Positions 45,340 to 53,756 of a DNA stretch of 64,000 bases are shown here, piece by piece. The position numbers and the translations under genes are program-made. This stretch comes from Promethearchaeota archaeon (GTDB lineage: Archaea; Asgardarchaeota; Lokiarchaeia; Sigyniarchaeales; SOKP01), in the NCBI GenBank assembly GCA_019057795.1, contig JAHLWS010000078.1:62001-126000 (forward strand). Reading direction: 5' to 3'. The notes below the pieces were generated by a model. The model was given only the letters and a program-made list of their open reading frames with translations. It searched no databases and was not told the DNA's origin. How positions within the stretch are numbered: position 1 is the first letter of the stretch; each line of letters starts with the position of its first letter.

Positions 45340-46710
45340 TTATGAATAGTAATGAGGATCCAGCTCTCGAACTCGATTTATTTTACCTCTTAATTCATGT
45401 GACTTGAAATTTAAAAAAGTTTGATATAATTCTAAAGAGCTTGGACCTCTATTATTTTCATCATAAAATGTATCAATATAGTCATAGACAATATGGTGCT
45501 TCTCTTCTCCTCTACCATAGAGGCCATTTCCTTTTAAATATTTATTAATAGTAGGCTTTAAATCTGGTTGAGAAATCAGAAAATCTCTTAAATTAACGCT
45601 TAAAACACCTTGGTATTCTATATTACTTTTAGGATGTAACTTCTTAAACTGATTAACATATTTCGTAAAAACTGAATTCATTGGTAAAACTTCTCTGACT
45701 TCCTTGTTTCCTCTTAAAACATCAAGGATTTGGGTATTTTCTAATATTTCTCTCTTCATAGGTGACATACTTTCAATTTCTTGGCTGAGTTTTTTATTTA
45801 ACTCTTCCTGCTTTTTCATATTTTTAAATTTTTTTACAATATCATCAAGCTTGCCGAATTCATAATCTTCTGCCCATAAAGTACCATGGTGCATCTGTCT
45901 CATATCTTTACGTCTATCTAGCTTCAATTTAGCGTCATTTTTTGTTAACAAATTAATAGGGACAATATAGCTCTTAAGATTGTCCTGATTAACAGAAGCA
46001 ATAAAATCAACTTTACCTTTATACGATTCCCTAAAACGATTTCGGTTGATATTAAGTTTTCGTTGAGCTGTATCAAATCTGATATAAGTACTATCTTTTT
46101 CCTTAAATGTCCTAGCAGTTTTCACTTCTATTGCATAAAACTCACTTTTTTTTTTAACTATTAAATCAAAAGACGGTCTTCCTACAATCGGGTGAAGCAC
46201 ATTATATCCATGTTTTATAAATTCAGCGGCTATTCTCAATTCTATTGCGTCACCTCGATCAAGAGATGTTATTTCTTTCAAGAGGTTATCTTTACGTCTA
46301 ATCTCATAAAGCTTGTAATTACTTATATCTTTATTAATAATTTGAATTGGTATTAAGTAAGATTTATCACTTTTGTTATTATATATACCAATATAATCAA
46401 AATCTTCATTCTTCTTATCGAGTTTATTAGATTCTAAATTATTCTCAAAAACTTTAACTCTAGAAAACTTATCTGCACTTAAAAATGGTTTTTTACCATA
46501 TTTTTGCTGAATAATAAAATCATAATTAGGATTATTACTAATAGGTGTGGATATTATGTAGCCATTACTCACTAAATCCGCAGCAATGTTGACTCGAGCA
46601 ATTTCAATTTTATTTGGTGCTTCGACATTATCTTCTTTAATTTTTCCCCTATTTATCATCTCTATTTCATTAATATTATGAGATAAATCTTCGCTATTCT
46701 TCTTCTTCAC
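45340..46710 (-). CDS. Tandem PD-(D/E)xK (I-Ssp6803I-like) protein
   Basis: 456 residues. Two copies of a homing-nuclease-like domain: about 35-130 (AADLVSNGYIISTPI, NYDFIIQQ, YIGIYNNKSDKSYLIPIQI), which lacks a proper ExK, and about 155-255 (AAEFIKHGYNVLHPI, SFDLIVKK, FYAIEVKTAR, DFIASVNQDNLKSYIVPI), which has D and EVK. So one domain seems inactive and one active. The C-terminal 150 residues contain a conserved segment with GRGEEKHHIVYDYIDTFYDE. It is the last gene of a minus-strand run with two other homing-type proteins. Confidence 0.65.
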   Translation of the reverse strand: MKKKNSEDLSHNINEIEMINRGKIKEDNVEAPNKIEIARVNIAADLVSNGYIISTPISNNPNYDFIIQQKYGKKPFLSADKFSRVKVFENNLESNKLDKKNEDFDYIGIYNNKSDKSYLIPIQIINKDISNYKLYEIRRKDNLLKEITSLDRGDAIELRIAAEFIKHGYNVLHPIVGRPSFDLIVKKKSEFYAIEVKTARTFKEKDSTYIRFDTAQRKLNINRNRFRESYKGKVDFIASVNQDNLKSYIVPINLLTKNDAKLKLDRRKDMRQMHHGTLWAEDYEFGKLDDIVKKFKNMKKQEELNKKLSQEIESMSPMKREILENTQILDVLRGNKEVREVLPMNSVFTKYVNQFKKLHPKSNIEYQGVLSVNLRDFLISQPDLKPTINKYLKGNGLYGRGEEKHHIVYDYIDTFYDENNRGPSSLELYQTFLNFKSHELRGKINRVRELDPHYYS

Positions 46711-46776
46711 AATAGAATCGTAAATAACGATATCTTCATCTATTCTCCCTAATTGAGCTAAAACGATTTTATTTTC

Positions 46777-47643
46777 TTATGTTAAGCGAATCATCTCATC
46801 GATAATTGAATCAGATAATTTTTCTCTATTATTTCCATCTAAATTCTTGTTTTTTACCTCAAATCTTTCTTTTATAGAATCATCAATTTTAACTGAATAA
46901 ATGTTGTTTTTTCCTTCAATTTCACTCATTGGAATGAGATATGATTTAATCTCATTCCTATTATAGACCCCAAAATATTCTATTTCCCCTTTATAGCTTT
47001 TTATTCCTCCTTTAGATGAGCTGGATTGAATTGGAAATCTTTCATCCTTTGTCATAGTTTTTACTTGAACTCTATCTATTTTACCTTTCTCTTCAATTAG
47101 TATATCATATCGTTGAAAATCTCCATATGGGATCGAAACATTTTTACCATTTCTTTCTAAATCTCTTATTAAACTCAACTCAGAGATACTTCCAATTTTT
47201 TGCCTTTGACTAAGCTTAAATTTTTTAGTCGGGTGCTTTTTGTCTTTAAAATTTGTATCCGAACTTTCATTTTTTTTTTCGAGGTTTGTTTTTTCTTTTG
47301 ATGTAAATTTTATAATTTCAATAGGTTTTCCTTTATCGCCATATTTTTCTTTGATGTATTTTTTGTCTCTTTCTTCAGTCTGCTTCTCGTCTCTAATTCT
47401 TCTGTATTCATCAGGATGACTATTGAAACTAAATTTTGGATTTAATTCTGCATCGTCTATCGGTTCAAATGAATTATCCATTAAATCAGTGCTGTTCGGA
47501 TTTTCATCAGATGGGACGAAATCGTTTCCTAAATCATCTTTTTCCTCAAATCTGGATTCAGGTTGAAACTCATTTTCAAGTCTTTCACTGATTTTTTCAC
47601 TTTTTATCTTTTTTTCCTTCTCTTGTTCAGTATATTCTCGCAT
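46777..47643 (-). CDS. PD-(D/E)xK homing-type nuclease with shared N-terminal leader
   Basis: 288 residues. Residues 1-113 are charged and very similar to the first 113 of the next protein (GNDFVPSDENPNSTD, SFEPIDDAEL, YRRIRDEK, KGKPIEIIKFTS). Residues about 145-265 form a nuclease domain: ISELSLIRDLERNGKNVSIP, QRYDILIEEKGKIDRVQVKT, EYFGVYNRNEIKSYLIPMSE. The D and QxK fit group I intron-type PD-(D/E)xK enzymes. AAAGGTGG stands just before the ATG. The gene lies 56 bases downstream of its leader-sharing neighbour. Confidence 0.75.
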   Translation of the reverse strand: MREYTEQEKEKKIKSEKISERLENEFQPESRFEEKDDLGNDFVPSDENPNSTDLMDNSFEPIDDAELNPKFSFNSHPDEYRRIRDEKQTEERDKKYIKEKYGDKGKPIEIIKFTSKEKTNLEKKNESSDTNFKDKKHPTKKFKLSQRQKIGSISELSLIRDLERNGKNVSIPYGDFQRYDILIEEKGKIDRVQVKTMTKDERFPIQSSSSKGGIKSYKGEIEYFGVYNRNEIKSYLIPMSEIEGKNNIYSVKIDDSIKERFEVKNKNLDGNNREKLSDSIIDEMIRLT

Positions 47644-47699
47644 GGAGCCACCTTTTTTCTTTTAACTATATTTCTTTTGCCAGGATAAAACAAAATCAA

Positions 47700-48938
47700 T
47701 CAATTTAATTTCTTTTCTAGTTCCTTGATCACTTCTTTTCCGTAATTATTTAACTGATCCAATTTCCTCCTTTTATCTCTTAAGGCTTTTTCAATCGCAT
47801 TTATGATGTTCTTCTTATCTACTTTGTATCCATGCTTTTCACATAAATTTCTTAAGAAATTTTCATATTCGATTGAGTAGTGAATTTTTTTATCCGGATA
47901 TTTCTTATCAAGTTCTTTTTTAATTTTAGCTCTCTTAAGTGGATCCTCAAATGTTAATAAACTCATTCCAATTGTTTTTGCATGGAAGTCCCATTTTTTA
48001 GGTTTAACATTGTATAGAAATTTGGAAATCTCAAATTTATTTTCAATAGTAGTTTGATATGTTTTGAATTCCTCCTTTGTATCAGGATTTTGATAAATTT
48101 TAGGTTTAGGTATTTTTTGAGTCTCTATTCCCACAGACTCACAAATTTCCTTAAAATCTTTAACTAAAGGGAATGAGCCATTTTTAAAATTTAATCCAAA
48201 TGATTTCTGAGTATTTCTAAGATAGACTGAGCCATCAGTATCAAAAAGGCCTCGTAAACATCCAATTTTATTTCTCTCCGTTTTTTTAACCCAATTAGGA
48301 ACTTTAACTTGGTTTTTAACTTTATCTCCAGGAATTATACCTTTTTCTATCAATCCTTCTACTACTGATTTATTATATATTGTAAGGTCAGTCCCCTTTC
48401 TATCACTTTTATCATAAGATTTCGGTGAAATATTGAAGAGTTCTTCCATCAACTCTTTGGTATAATTTCGATACTTCTTTTCTTCTACTCGATTTGAAGA
48501 TATTCTTAATCGATACTTTTTACCTTTTTCGTAGTGAGTATTACCATCTCCAAGTATGATCCCAATCATTTCTGCGAGTTTTGGGTTTTCTTCTGATGTA
48601 AATTTTATAGTTTCAATAGGTTTTCCTTTATTACCATATTTTTCTTTGAGGTAATTTTTGTCTCTCTCTTTAATATGCTTCTCGTCTTTAATTCTTCGAT
48701 ATTTATCTTTATGGCTACTAAAACCAGATTTTGGATATAATTCTGCATCGTCAAATGGCTCAAACTCGTTATCAAATTTATCAGTGTTGTTAGGATTTTC
48801 ATCAATGGGAACGAAATCATTTCCTAATTCATCGTTTTTCCTGAGTTTGGTCTTGGGTTGAAACTCCTTTTCAAATTTTTCACTCTTTTTATCGCTTTTC
48901 TTCTCTTTTTCCTTCCCTTGTTCAATATATTCTCGCAT
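47700..48938 (-). CDS. LAGLIDADG homing endonuclease with shared N-terminal leader
   Basis: 412 residues. The first 113 residues match the leader of 46777-47643. LAEMIGIILGDGNTH (121-135) and CLRGLFDTDGSVYL (227-240) are the two LAGLIDADG helices, so one chain carries both halves of the nuclease. The spacing (about 106 residues) is usual. It is free-standing, with no intein or intron splice signals seen around it. The C-terminal 100 residues are basic. Confidence 0.8.
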   Translation of the reverse strand: MREYIEQGKEKEKKSDKKSEKFEKEFQPKTKLRKNDELGNDFVPIDENPNNTDKFDNEFEPFDDAELYPKSGFSSHKDKYRRIKDEKHIKERDKNYLKEKYGNKGKPIETIKFTSEENPKLAEMIGIILGDGNTHYEKGKKYRLRISSNRVEEKKYRNYTKELMEELFNISPKSYDKSDRKGTDLTIYNKSVVEGLIEKGIIPGDKVKNQVKVPNWVKKTERNKIGCLRGLFDTDGSVYLRNTQKSFGLNFKNGSFPLVKDFKEICESVGIETQKIPKPKIYQNPDTKEEFKTYQTTIENKFEISKFLYNVKPKKWDFHAKTIGMSLLTFEDPLKRAKIKKELDKKYPDKKIHYSIEYENFLRNLCEKHGYKVDKKNIINAIEKALRDKRRKLDQLNNYGKEVIKELEKKLN

Positions 48939-48956
48939 GAAGCCCCCTTTTTGATT

Positions 48957-49508
48957 TTATTTCTCGTAAATTGATTTTTTATATTGTTCCTTCTTGAGTT
49001 CTCTGTTAATTTCTTCATCTGATTTTACAAAAAAATTCTTGACTTCTTTTATAAAATCTTTAATTCCTTGCTCTAAGTTTTTCCAAAAATCTCCTTTTGG
49101 TTTGGAAGGCTTAGGTTGTTTTTCGGGGGTACTTTTCTTTTCTGGTTGCTGAGATACATTAATAATTGTATTACCTTTATCTTTAGGGGGGTTATCAGGC
49201 GGTTCTTTATCTGGGGGGCTAATTTTATAATCAGGCGTTTCATTCACTTGAGTATTTGGTTTATCATTTTCAATATTTTGTTCTTCACCCAAACTGTCTT
49301 TATCGCCAGGATCGAATGGTTCAAAATCGTTTTGGTCGAGATTGTCATCCATTTCTCTTTCATCTTGGGGTTCGAACTCATTGTCCATTTCTTCATTGGT
49401 TTCATCATCTATATCGGTTGGTTCGAATTCGTCTTCAATATCAGATATTTCGTCTTCAATTTCGTCATCAACATCTGAATCATCTAAATCTTCATACTCT
49501 TCACTTAT
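48957..49508 (-). CDS. Acidic, proline-rich protein with EFEP repeats; non-standard start possible
   Basis: The first ATG is at 49388 (143 residues), but the frame is open to 49508 and upstream codons give more of the same acidic repeat (DEFEPTDIDDETNEE). AAGGTGATC, a perfect ribosome site, stands five bases before an in-frame ATA at 49508, so initiation at ATA is likely (183 residues). EFEPQD and DFEPFD repeat the motif in the leaders of the two downstream nucleases. The middle is Pro-rich and the end is a basic helix (FWKNLEQGIKDFIKEVKNFF). It overlaps the end of the ATPase gene by eight bases. Confidence 0.6.
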   Translation of the reverse strand: MSEEYEDLDDSDVDDEIEDEISDIEDEFEPTDIDDETNEEMDNEFEPQDEREMDDNLDQNDFEPFDPGDKDSLGEEQNIENDKPNTQVNETPDYKISPPDKEPPDNPPKDKGNTIINVSQQPEKKSTPEKQPKPSKPKGDFWKNLEQGIKDFIKEVKNFFVKSDEEINRELKKEQYKKSIYEK

Positions 49509-52338
49509 TTTTGATCACCTTTTTTTTTTCTTTTAAAAAATCAAGATTAAATCTATTCTGAGAATCAAGTAAATCGGGAGATAATGGTTCTCCACAATAC
49601 GTGCACATAAAATCATTCTCATCAGGGGGATTACTACAGTATGGGCATATATTTTTGTCATGTGACATGTTAATTTGTTCTCTGAGCTCTTGTTTATTAA
49701 CTTTAATATCTAATGTTTCAATGATAAATTTTTCTCCATTAATTCCGTTTAAAATTAACGCTTGTCGGTTTTTTTGGCACATTAGGAATTCCTGCTCTAC
49801 GGGATTTCCGATCATAATAGTATTGCAAGGATACCCGACCCGAAAAATAATTTTCAAGCTGGGGAGTGTGGTAACGCAATCAAAAAGTCTTGAAGGGGTT
49901 TGGTCCGATAAGATAAAGGAGAGTCCTTTGGAGCGAAATTCTCTTAAAAGCTCGTTGAAAATTTTTTCTAATTGTTCTCGAGAAATAAAGTCATCATCGT
50001 CGTAATTGTTTGTGATTGATTTTTCTAAGATCTGGTGAGCCTCGTCAATTAAAATAATGTTTTTTAATTTACCAGCTTCTCTATCTGGAATTAAAACGCG
50101 GATTAATTGAAAAATCGCGCTTGTTAAGACTCTCTTTTCGTAAATCGTGCACATCGAGAAATCGAGAAAAATTTTCTTCCCTTTCTGCCAATCCATAAAC
50201 CAACCAGGAACCGCTTTATCAGGGTTTAAACGGAGGGTATTCGTTAAAATTTCGTTGGAAAAAAGTGAGAGCACTCGATTTTTTATAGCCCTTACTATGT
50301 TAGTTTGAAACTTTACATGGTATGGATATTGTTCAAAATACCTTAGGAGATTCTGAAATAGCATTTTTAACGAGCTAGGTAATTTTCCTTTCTTTGTTAG
50401 AAACGAGTTCATTACGTTGACCATATTCTTTTCGACGATATTTTTTAACCCAAGAGCAGCAATTAAGTAAGTAGCAGTTTCTTGTAAGCTTCTTTCAAGA
50501 TACTGTCCTTCATGAAAATAAGGCACTTTGAAATCAGAGGATCCAAATTTAATAACTTTATCAACTTTATAGAAAAGTTCCTGATTTCCTTTTCCAAGGT
50601 TTAATATTAGAATTCCGACATCAGGGTTTTTATTATAAAACTCGTTAACGATTTGAGCTAAAAGATAAGTTTTTCCCGTACCTTGTTGTCCTGCTATCAA
50701 AAGACTTTGAGCGAAGGAATTTTTATGCAATAATATTTTTCGCTTGGTGCTTCTCCCATTGTTGACATATTTCCCAATTAAAATATGATTTGGGTCACTA
50801 TCGCTAATAGGAATGTGTTTAATATTTTCATTTCTTAAAGTAAACGGTTTAGTTAACGGGATGTTCTCCGGAATGTTAAAATCAACGCAATTAGATGTAA
50901 TATAACCTCCAGATATGATGTTAACCCGTTTAATATTTCCATGGGTTCCTAAAGGTACTCTTTTAAGCTGTGCTGGATTTTTTTTATTGCGGCAGGACAA
51001 TGTAAGGCTCTTTAATTTACCCTCGAGGGTTTGAATTTCTTGTTTCATTAACACGGGATCAGTTTGGTTTATTTGATAATTGATATAAATCCGCACTCTG
51101 AAAATATCATCTTGCCACATTGATAATAACCGTTTTTTTTCATCTTCGTCTTTGAATTTTAAATTTCCAATTTTATCTCTAAATTTGCTAACCTTCTTAT
51201 CTTCAGTTCTTTTCCAGATGATGTAGAGTTTAACTTTTTTATCGCTCCGATGGAAAAGATTAATAAAATCGTTGATTAGTGTAAATTTCTCCATATAAGG
51301 TGGTTTAGGTAATTTGATTTCCCAAAACCGGTTATTCTTGTAAATTTTCTGTTTGGTAATGGGTTTTAATTCCAAAGTTCCATCTAAACCAGGATACATA
51401 CTCGTTATTCGGCTGAGAAGTGCTTCCCCCAATACTCTTGCTGTTTTCTCGTTTCGAGCTTTGAGAAAAAAAGTCCATCGAAAATCTTTATCTGATTTCA
51501 ATTCTAGGCCATATCTGTGTTTATCAGAGAAAAAATCTTTTAACCAAGCTATTTCATTTTCATTTTTCTCGCTTCCATATTCCATATTTTTACTAAGAAC
51601 TCCTTGGGAAATTTTAACTCTAGCTTGCCAAAAGAGAATCTTATTTTTTTTCTCTTTTTTAGGCTCTAATTGCTTTTTTTCTTCGTTTTCATAACTATTG
51701 ACGCGATGCCTTTTAGATACCTTTAATTTTAATACAATAGTTTGATAGAACGAGGTTATTCTGTTTCTAAAAGATTCGTTTGAAATAGCAATTGTAAGAG
51801 AAACTAAGCATAGCATAAGAGACGCTAAAACAAAAACATCTAGAATTATGGAACTATAAAAAAATAGAGATAGTCCAATAAAAAAGGCTATTAGTTTATA
51901 CTCTTCGTCAAATGGAATAACGATTATAGAAATAACTACGCCTATAATAGTAATGGTGAGCGTTCCAGTAATAAACATATCTGGAAGTCCGACAACGAAA
52001 ATATGAAATGCTAATAGAACCATTATCGAATGAAAGTATAATATTAGATTAGATCGAAAGTTCCTTTGAAATATGAATAAATTGACGCAAAGAACAATTA
52101 GGATTATAAAAAATTCCATTTCAATAAGAATGATGATACTTGGACTCAAAAATTTTAGAAGGAACATATCTTCATATATTATAAAAATAATAACCATTAG
52201 AATAAATGTTCCAAAATACTTCATTAAAGATTTAATCCGTTCTTTCTTATCGGTCAGCCAGTAATAAATAGAAATTAAACTAATAAGTGTAATCGCGATA
52301 ATAATGCCTAGCCAAAAGTTCTCAGAAAAGAAACTCAT
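49501..52338 (-). CDS. Membrane-anchored VirB4/HerA-type ATPase
   Basis: 945 residues. About six hydrophobic helices fill residues 1-195. GQQGTGKT at about 549-556 is the Walker A loop, IILIDEAHQIL, with D at about 765, is Walker B, and SFILSDQTPSRL, followed by LKIIFRVG, suits the arginine-finger region of the VirB4/TraG/HerA group. C898, C901, C912 and C915 form a terminal zinc ribbon. Such ATPases pump DNA or protein through membranes in conjugation. No relaxase is evident in the window. First gene of a minus-strand run of five. Confidence 0.8.
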   Translation of the reverse strand: MSFFSENFWLGIIIAITLISLISIYYWLTDKKERIKSLMKYFGTFILMVIIFIIYEDMFLLKFLSPSIIILIEMEFFIILIVLCVNLFIFQRNFRSNLILYFHSIMVLLAFHIFVVGLPDMFITGTLTITIIGVVISIIVIPFDEEYKLIAFFIGLSLFFYSSIILDVFVLASLMLCLVSLTIAISNESFRNRITSFYQTIVLKLKVSKRHRVNSYENEEKKQLEPKKEKKNKILFWQARVKISQGVLSKNMEYGSEKNENEIAWLKDFFSDKHRYGLELKSDKDFRWTFFLKARNEKTARVLGEALLSRITSMYPGLDGTLELKPITKQKIYKNNRFWEIKLPKPPYMEKFTLINDFINLFHRSDKKVKLYIIWKRTEDKKVSKFRDKIGNLKFKDEDEKKRLLSMWQDDIFRVRIYINYQINQTDPVLMKQEIQTLEGKLKSLTLSCRNKKNPAQLKRVPLGTHGNIKRVNIISGGYITSNCVDFNIPENIPLTKPFTLRNENIKHIPISDSDPNHILIGKYVNNGRSTKRKILLHKNSFAQSLLIAGQQGTGKTYLLAQIVNEFYNKNPDVGILILNLGKGNQELFYKVDKVIKFGSSDFKVPYFHEGQYLERSLQETATYLIAALGLKNIVEKNMVNVMNSFLTKKGKLPSSLKMLFQNLLRYFEQYPYHVKFQTNIVRAIKNRVLSLFSNEILTNTLRLNPDKAVPGWFMDWQKGKKIFLDFSMCTIYEKRVLTSAIFQLIRVLIPDREAGKLKNIILIDEAHQILEKSITNNYDDDDFISREQLEKIFNELLREFRSKGLSFILSDQTPSRLFDCVTTLPSLKIIFRVGYPCNTIMIGNPVEQEFLMCQKNRQALILNGINGEKFIIETLDIKVNKQELREQINMSHDKNICPYCSNPPDENDFMCTYCGEPLSPDLLDSQNRFNLDFLKEKKKVIKNK

Positions 52339-52559
52339 TTATTCAGTCTTTAGATTTTATAAATAAGTTCGAGAAGATTTATAAAAAGTAAGAGAATTTT
52401 ATATGTTTGAATAGTTATAATTATTCTAGATTGAAAAAAATCCTTATTCCGAGTAATATAATCTCAACATTTTCAATACTTAAAAAAAAAAATGATAAAT
52501 CTTTTAAAAATGATTAATAAAAATAATAATAATTAGATAAAAATTAAGAAATATGACTT

Positions 52560-53756
52560 ATGAACTTCGGCGAATTTTGTTCTACAGTTAAAAAATTTTT
52601 CGAGGAATCTCTACAAAATGTAAATGAAGAAATAAGAAATGGAAATATTAAAATAAAAGTTGATTATTCATTTCCATCGTATTTAAGAATTGGAGAGAGC
52701 CCTCAACATTGGATGGCGGAATTAACTGGAGCTAGTGAAATGATTAATGTTAATAATTATGGACTTGAAGCGCCAAATGTAAGTGAAAAGCATGAAAATA
52801 CATCTGCTTTTTTCAATCCTGGTTTAGATATTGAGGATTCAATGAAACCAGTATCTAATATTGTAGCAGTAAAAGGTGTTGGATTTGTTAATTTATGTGT
52901 TGCTACAAATTATGATTATACTGCTTTTAAAAAATTTATTAATTTAGAAACTTCATCTACTGAGGTTAGACTTGATAGTGCTGAGGTTCCAATTACAATT
53001 CAACCAGACTGTAAAACAATTTTTTTCTATAATGTCGACCTGATAAGAACTGAAAATTTCAAATTATTTTTTAAATCTATTCCCACAGCAATAGCAGTTA
53101 AAAAAAACATTACAAGAAATGAATTGAAACAATTTCTAAAACAACTTGTGAATAAATTATTTAAATCAAGGCCACCTACGATTTTTGGGATAAATATAGG
53201 TTATTCTTATTCCTCAGAGAAATTTGCTCGAGATTTATTGAGTTTAACAAATCAACCTATAAATGAACCTATAATTGATGGATTTATTCAAAAACATTTG
53301 AAATTTTTTACAAAAGGTCTTGGATATCAAAGAGGGCTTAGCCAAACTGAATTGAAAATATTAGAAGGAGACTTTGGAGATAAAGAATGTCTTAAACCTG
53401 ATTATTTGATGTTAAGAAATGATGGTTTTTATGATATTCTTGATCTTAAGACATCTGCTTTAAAGAAGAAATCAATCACGATAGGAGATACAAGTCGAAT
53501 GAGATTTAATGCATATGTAAGTGAATTAATATCTCAACTTGTAGGTTATGAAAGATATTTCAAATTAGAAAAAAACTATAAATGGGTTTTAAAAAAATAT
53601 GGTATAAAAATAAGAAATCCAAAACTAATTGGAATTGTTGGTAGTTTTCAAAATTTCGATCGCTCTCAGGTTGATTTAGCATTAGAACAATATAAAGATA
53701 ATATCGCTATTTTAAGCTACTCTGATTTAATCAATTTATTAAGAAAAAATATCTAA
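52560..53756 (+). CDS. Shedu-like nuclease (DUF4263-related)
   Basis: 398 residues. KPDYLMLRNDGFYDILDLKT gives D281 and D295-L-K297, the core of a PD-(D/E)xK nuclease. ISQLVGYERYF, NPKLIGIVG and YKDNIAILSYSDLINLL follow in the order seen in Shedu SduA (DUF4263), where the final strand-helix reads like 'V-L-T-Y-D-x-L-L'. The first 200 residues should be the sensing part. It ends by overlapping the HEPN gene 53739-55295 by 18 bases tail to tail. Confidence 0.65.
   Translation: MNFGEFCSTVKKFFEESLQNVNEEIRNGNIKIKVDYSFPSYLRIGESPQHWMAELTGASEMINVNNYGLEAPNVSEKHENTSAFFNPGLDIEDSMKPVSNIVAVKGVGFVNLCVATNYDYTAFKKFINLETSSTEVRLDSAEVPITIQPDCKTIFFYNVDLIRTENFKLFFKSIPTAIAVKKNITRNELKQFLKQLVNKLFKSRPPTIFGINIGYSYSSEKFARDLLSLTNQPINEPIIDGFIQKHLKFFTKGLGYQRGLSQTELKILEGDFGDKECLKPDYLMLRNDGFYDILDLKTSALKKKSITIGDTSRMRFNAYVSELISQLVGYERYFKLEKNYKWVLKKYGIKIRNPKLIGIVGSFQNFDRSQVDLALEQYKDNIAILSYSDLINLLRKNI

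Noticed and set aside
49116..49561. Several plus-strand reading frames rich in Phe, Ile, His or Ser
   Set aside because: They are opposite the acidic repeat gene and the end of the ATPase gene, and their composition is the mirror of Asp/Glu codons.
51353..51694. 113-codon plus-strand frame
   Set aside because: It is antisense to the conserved body of the ATPase gene, without start signals.
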